DNA from: Candidatus Pacearchaeota archaeon
GTDB lineage: Archaea > Nanoarchaeota > Nanoarchaeia > Pacearchaeales > GW2011-AR1
Length of the DNA stretch: 24,105 nt
Assembly: GCA_002686195.1 (NCBI GenBank)
Contig: NZAS01000070.1
Coordinates: 3,018 to 27,122, forward strand
Direction: 5' to 3'
Shown: positions 21,341 through 24,105 of the stretch, piece by piece
Layout: every line of letters begins with the position of its first letter
Numbering within the stretch: the first letter of the stretch is position 1
Notes under the pieces: model-generated
What the model saw: only the letters and a program-made list of their open reading frames with translations
The model's database searches: none
What the model was told of the DNA's origin: nothing
Translations under genes and position numbers: made by a program

Positions 21341-24105
21341 TTAAATTTCTGCGCCAGCATTTGATACCATAAAGTCAAGAGCAATAAACTCTGCAGTTCT
21401 TGTCGGCTGCACATATATCTTTCCTCTTAGTGTATTATTCTCAATATCTGCCTGTGTTGTTGTAGATGCATCAATAACAACTTTATATCTATCAACGCCG
21501 CTCTTTTCCTGAATTGATTGTAGAATTGGTGTCACTAGCGCGTTAAACCTGTCTAGCGTCTCGCTTCTATTTGGCTCAAATAGCAGTGAATTTGCAACAG
21601 ATCTAACAGATCGTCTTATCTCAATTAAGAGGCGTCTTACGTTCACCCTGTCCAGAGATGACTGTGATGATAGCAATGTTTTCTGACCCCAGACAACAAG
21701 ACCTGTTCCAGGAAATGTTGTTATTGGATTAATATCTGCATCATATAGATCATCAAGATTTGCACGCTTCAATGGAAGGGCAGATCTTTCAGCGCTTAAG
21801 GCACCTCTTGTAAATCCTGCAGGAGCGTACCATGGGTGCCCGAGTCTGTCATTTCTTGAAAATGCACCAAGAACGCTAACAGACGGAGGAACCTGAACGT
21901 TTGTTAGCGTCGTAGGATCTCTAACGATTGTATCTGGAAAATATGCTGCAGCAAATGATGTGTCAAGAGAGCGATTCTTAAATGCTGCAACTGTATATCC
22001 TACGTTGACATTTTGAAGAGAACCTGTTACGATCTGATCTGTTGTGTCTCTTTCCTCGATGTCCATGATGTACAATGCATCAAATCTATCTTCTACTGCA
22101 TCAACAGCATAGTCTGTAACAGAGTTATGTCTTATTCCAGGAATTGCAAGAAGCTTAATGTCGACATCTGACTTTGTTTCCATTATATCAACAGCCTTTC
22201 TATATGCTGCAACTGTCGGACCATCAGTTCCACCCTGATTTCCAGAATCGTCCATCTCCCACTTACATGAATTGTTTAGTAAAGACCTCTTGCTCTTATT
22301 GAAAACATTAACACCATCGAATCCACCCTGGAGGAAAAATGTAAACTTAGCAAAGTTTCTATTTCCACTATTTTTAAGATCGTCTACCTTAAATGCCCTA
22401 GTCTTAGTTGTCTCATTTGTTGTAATTCCTCCCTGTCTAACGTATGATGCGCTAACCCACTGAGCAGGATCTGCCAGGCCGTTTGACCCAGTTCTAACCT
22501 TAATTCTCTCAAGAGTGAACATATTATTGTTAAATCTATCAGAATCCAGAATAGTTCCATTAGCGTCTGATACACCCGCATTATCTCCGACAGATACATT
22601 TCTTACATCATCTCTAAATGTTGGAAAATACTTAGCAAAACTATCAAGCGTATTATCGTGGAGACCTATCCTGTTTGGCTCCGATACGCTTTCCTTTCTT
22701 GTAAATTGAATTCCCCAGTAAAGATATGACTTTGCTCTATCGTTTGGATAAACACCAACACTAACTGATTCTCTCATTGGTGAAGGAGGCTCAACAATAT
22801 GATGCAATAAGTTTGAAGCGCTTGCCCAGAGCTGACCCTGCTTTGCTATTCCAGCACCGTGAAGAGACTGGCTTCCTGATGTGACGAGGTGCTGTTGTCC
22901 TCTTGACCCAATCGGTAGTGCTTCGTCAGGAACTGCTCCATCCTTTAAAATTCTGCTTTGTTCAACTCTTATTAAGTTTGACTGTACAGGATGGTCTCCT
23001 TCGACAACAATCCTCTGTGATCCGTCGTTTCTATCAAAGTCATAAAATGCTCTTTGATCTCCTATGACCCTTGCAATAAATCTGTCTGATGACGGATTAA
23101 GGCTTAGGCCCCTGTACTGTTCAAGAACAACCTTCTCATCATCAGAATCATAAAAATCTCTTACGATCAGATCAAAAGCACCAAAGAAGTTTGTGTCAGA
23201 TGTTGATTTTTGTATATTTTCAATTGACACTTTAAACTTTGTGCTGACACCGTGTCCGTCATCAATGGCATGGACCCTAAATAGGTTGTATTTAGTTCCA
23301 CCGAAGTCTTGGGATATCACGTATGGAGACTTTGCAGTTGAAAATCTTGTTTCAAATCCTTCATAGTCAGGTGTTGCAGCTGTTCCTGCATTTCTTCCAT
23401 GTGCACCTGTTGTAATAAATGCAACCGGTTCTAGAGTTGGGCCGCCTGCGCCGCCGAGCTGCGTGCCGCTTCCGGGATATACATAGCCAGAACCTGTGAT
23501 TACTGCCAGAGACGGATGAACATCATAGCTAGAATATAGATAATGTCCACTTTCCTCAACCTTAAATGGATCAGTATTAAGAACATCAGCAAAATAATTT
23601 GATGATCTTAGGTCAAATGAGCATGTTAGGGTATTTGGATAATCATCTGTATCTTTGTGACCATTCAATAGCAGCACAAATTCTTGATTAGATAGGTTGA
23701 CTGCTCCCGTAATGCATCCCTGTAAGCTTGCCCCGTGGTTTCCTGCAATTGCAGGTGCCGTATTAGACGGCTTGTTATTTGATCCAGTTGCATGCTTTGT
23801 TGACGCTGATAGAAGCGGTATTACACCTGACGCTGCCATTAGAACGCCTCGTAAAACAGGTATACAGCCGTCACCATTTAATTCATATTCTGCGCTTGAA
23901 GCAGACATTGCCCAGTGAGATATCCCTGCATCGCTAAATATTGTTGAACCAGCAGATTCAGACATATAACACCCTAGAAAGTGAGTTCTTCCAAGATCTC
24001 CATTCTCTACAGCGTATGTGTTAGCACCTACATTTCCATTTGCTTGCGGTAATTTTTGTCCAACAACAAACCCAGCATTTGTTACCTTGCCCGTTGTTGC
24101 ATTCT
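21341..24105 (-). CDS. 18: Contractile tail sheath protein (T4 gp18-like), N-terminus beyond window
   Basis: The frame stays open to the window edge, so at least 920 residues belong to it. The first ATG at 23965 is internal: the 46 codons before it encode NAGFVVGQKLPQANG and ENGDLGRTHFLGCYMSESAG, clearly protein-like and continuous with what follows. The C-terminal half carries the conserved sheath core: WYAPAGFTRGAL, NPITTFPGTGLVVWGQKTL, DRVNVRRLLIEIRRSV, SLLFEPNRSETL, and the ending VQPTRTAEFIALDFMVSNAG. The protein forms the outer contractile cylinder around the gp19 tube. T4 gp18 is 659 residues, so this one has large extra domains, mostly in the middle and N-terminal regions (Asp/Ser-rich, probably surface-exposed). 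The gene directly precedes the tube gene. Confidence 0.92.
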   Translation of the reverse strand, partial: NATTGKVTNAGFVVGQKLPQANGNVGANTYAVENGDLGRTHFLGCYMSESAGSTIFSDAGISHWAMSASSAEYELNGDGCIPVLRGVLMAASGVIPLLSASTKHATGSNNKPSNTAPAIAGNHGASLQGCITGAVNLSNQEFVLLLNGHKDTDDYPNTLTCSFDLRSSNYFADVLNTDPFKVEESGHYLYSSYDVHPSLAVITGSGYVYPGSGTQLGGAGGPTLEPVAFITTGAHGRNAGTAATPDYEGFETRFSTAKSPYVISQDFGGTKYNLFRVHAIDDGHGVSTKFKVSIENIQKSTSDTNFFGAFDLIVRDFYDSDDEKVVLEQYRGLSLNPSSDRFIARVIGDQRAFYDFDRNDGSQRIVVEGDHPVQSNLIRVEQSRILKDGAVPDEALPIGSRGQQHLVTSGSQSLHGAGIAKQGQLWASASNLLHHIVEPPSPMRESVSVGVYPNDRAKSYLYWGIQFTRKESVSEPNRIGLHDNTLDSFAKYFPTFRDDVRNVSVGDNAGVSDANGTILDSDRFNNNMFTLERIKVRTGSNGLADPAQWVSASYVRQGGITTNETTKTRAFKVDDLKNSGNRNFAKFTFFLQGGFDGVNVFNKSKRSLLNNSCKWEMDDSGNQGGTDGPTVAAYRKAVDIMETKSDVDIKLLAIPGIRHNSVTDYAVDAVEDRFDALYIMDIEERDTTDQIVTGSLQNVNVGYTVAAFKNRSLDTSFAAAYFPDTIVRDPTTLTNVQVPPSVSVLGAFSRNDRLGHPWYAPAGFTRGALSAERSALPLKRANLDDLYDADINPITTFPGTGLVVWGQKTLLSSQSSLDRVNVRRLLIEIRRSVRSVANSLLFEPNRSETLDRFNALVTPILQSIQEKSGVDRYKVVIDASTTTQADIENNTLRGKIYVQPTRTAEFIALDFMVSNAGAEI

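Noticed and set aside
1..24105. tRNA genes, CRISPR arrays, insertion sequences and a group I intron
   Set aside because: No cloverleaf, repeat-spacer pattern, transposase or intron core was seen. The recA break is explained by intein blocks at both edges, not by an intron.

Overview
This 24.1-kb window looks like part of a T4-related contractile-tailed phage (myovirus) genome. It is AT-rich by eye. All 19 genes I accept lie on the minus strand, are packed tightly, and often overlap by 4 nt. Two T4-type gene sets meet here. One is replication and recombination: DnaB/gp41-type helicase, RNase H/flap nuclease, RecA/UvsX, gp32-like SSB and a family A polymerase domain. The other is tail and baseplate: gp18-like sheath, gp19-like tube, gp26-like hub protein, tape measure, gp53-like LysM protein and two giant structural proteins. 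The gene style resembles marine T4-like phages, but the host cannot be read from the sequence.

In transcription order (high to low coordinates) the window starts inside the tail sheath gene, whose 5' end lies beyond 24105. It continues with the tail tube, a free-standing homing endonuclease with its own regulatory hairpin, the gp26-like protein, a small gene overlapping it, the tape measure, a 73-residue protein, a 1198-residue structural protein, a gp53-like protein and a 999-residue hub-like protein. Next come a short family A polymerase, an HD-type protein that has lost metal ligands, an unrecognised 527-residue protein, the SSB, the two halves of RecA around a second homing endonuclease, RNase H and the replicative helicase, which runs off the window at position 1.

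The main discovery is at 2163-4838. The recombinase gene is physically broken in two. The upstream ORF (4170-4838) ends a few codons after an intein block A. The downstream ORF (2163-3128) starts with the rest of an intein, ends that part in a perfect Ser-His-Asn/Thr junction, and continues as RecA. Between them is a Vsr-like (EDxHD-type) nuclease gene. This is the 'fractured gene' arrangement: split intein plus inserted homing endonuclease. The N-intein is only 13 residues, an extreme case of the atypically split class. Trans-splicing would restore a RecA of about 386 residues.

The two endonuclease genes are unrelated in nuclease fold, yet each has the same promoter-like sequence directly upstream (TTTACA, 16 nt, TATAAT). 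In the second, a hairpin traps the ribosome binding site on read-through RNA but not on RNA begun at that promoter, the logic known for T4 I-TevI. Other points of interest are the exonuclease-less polymerase with an altered motif C, a possible frameshift or TTG start after gp26, and a 108-bp tandem repeat in the tape measure gene.
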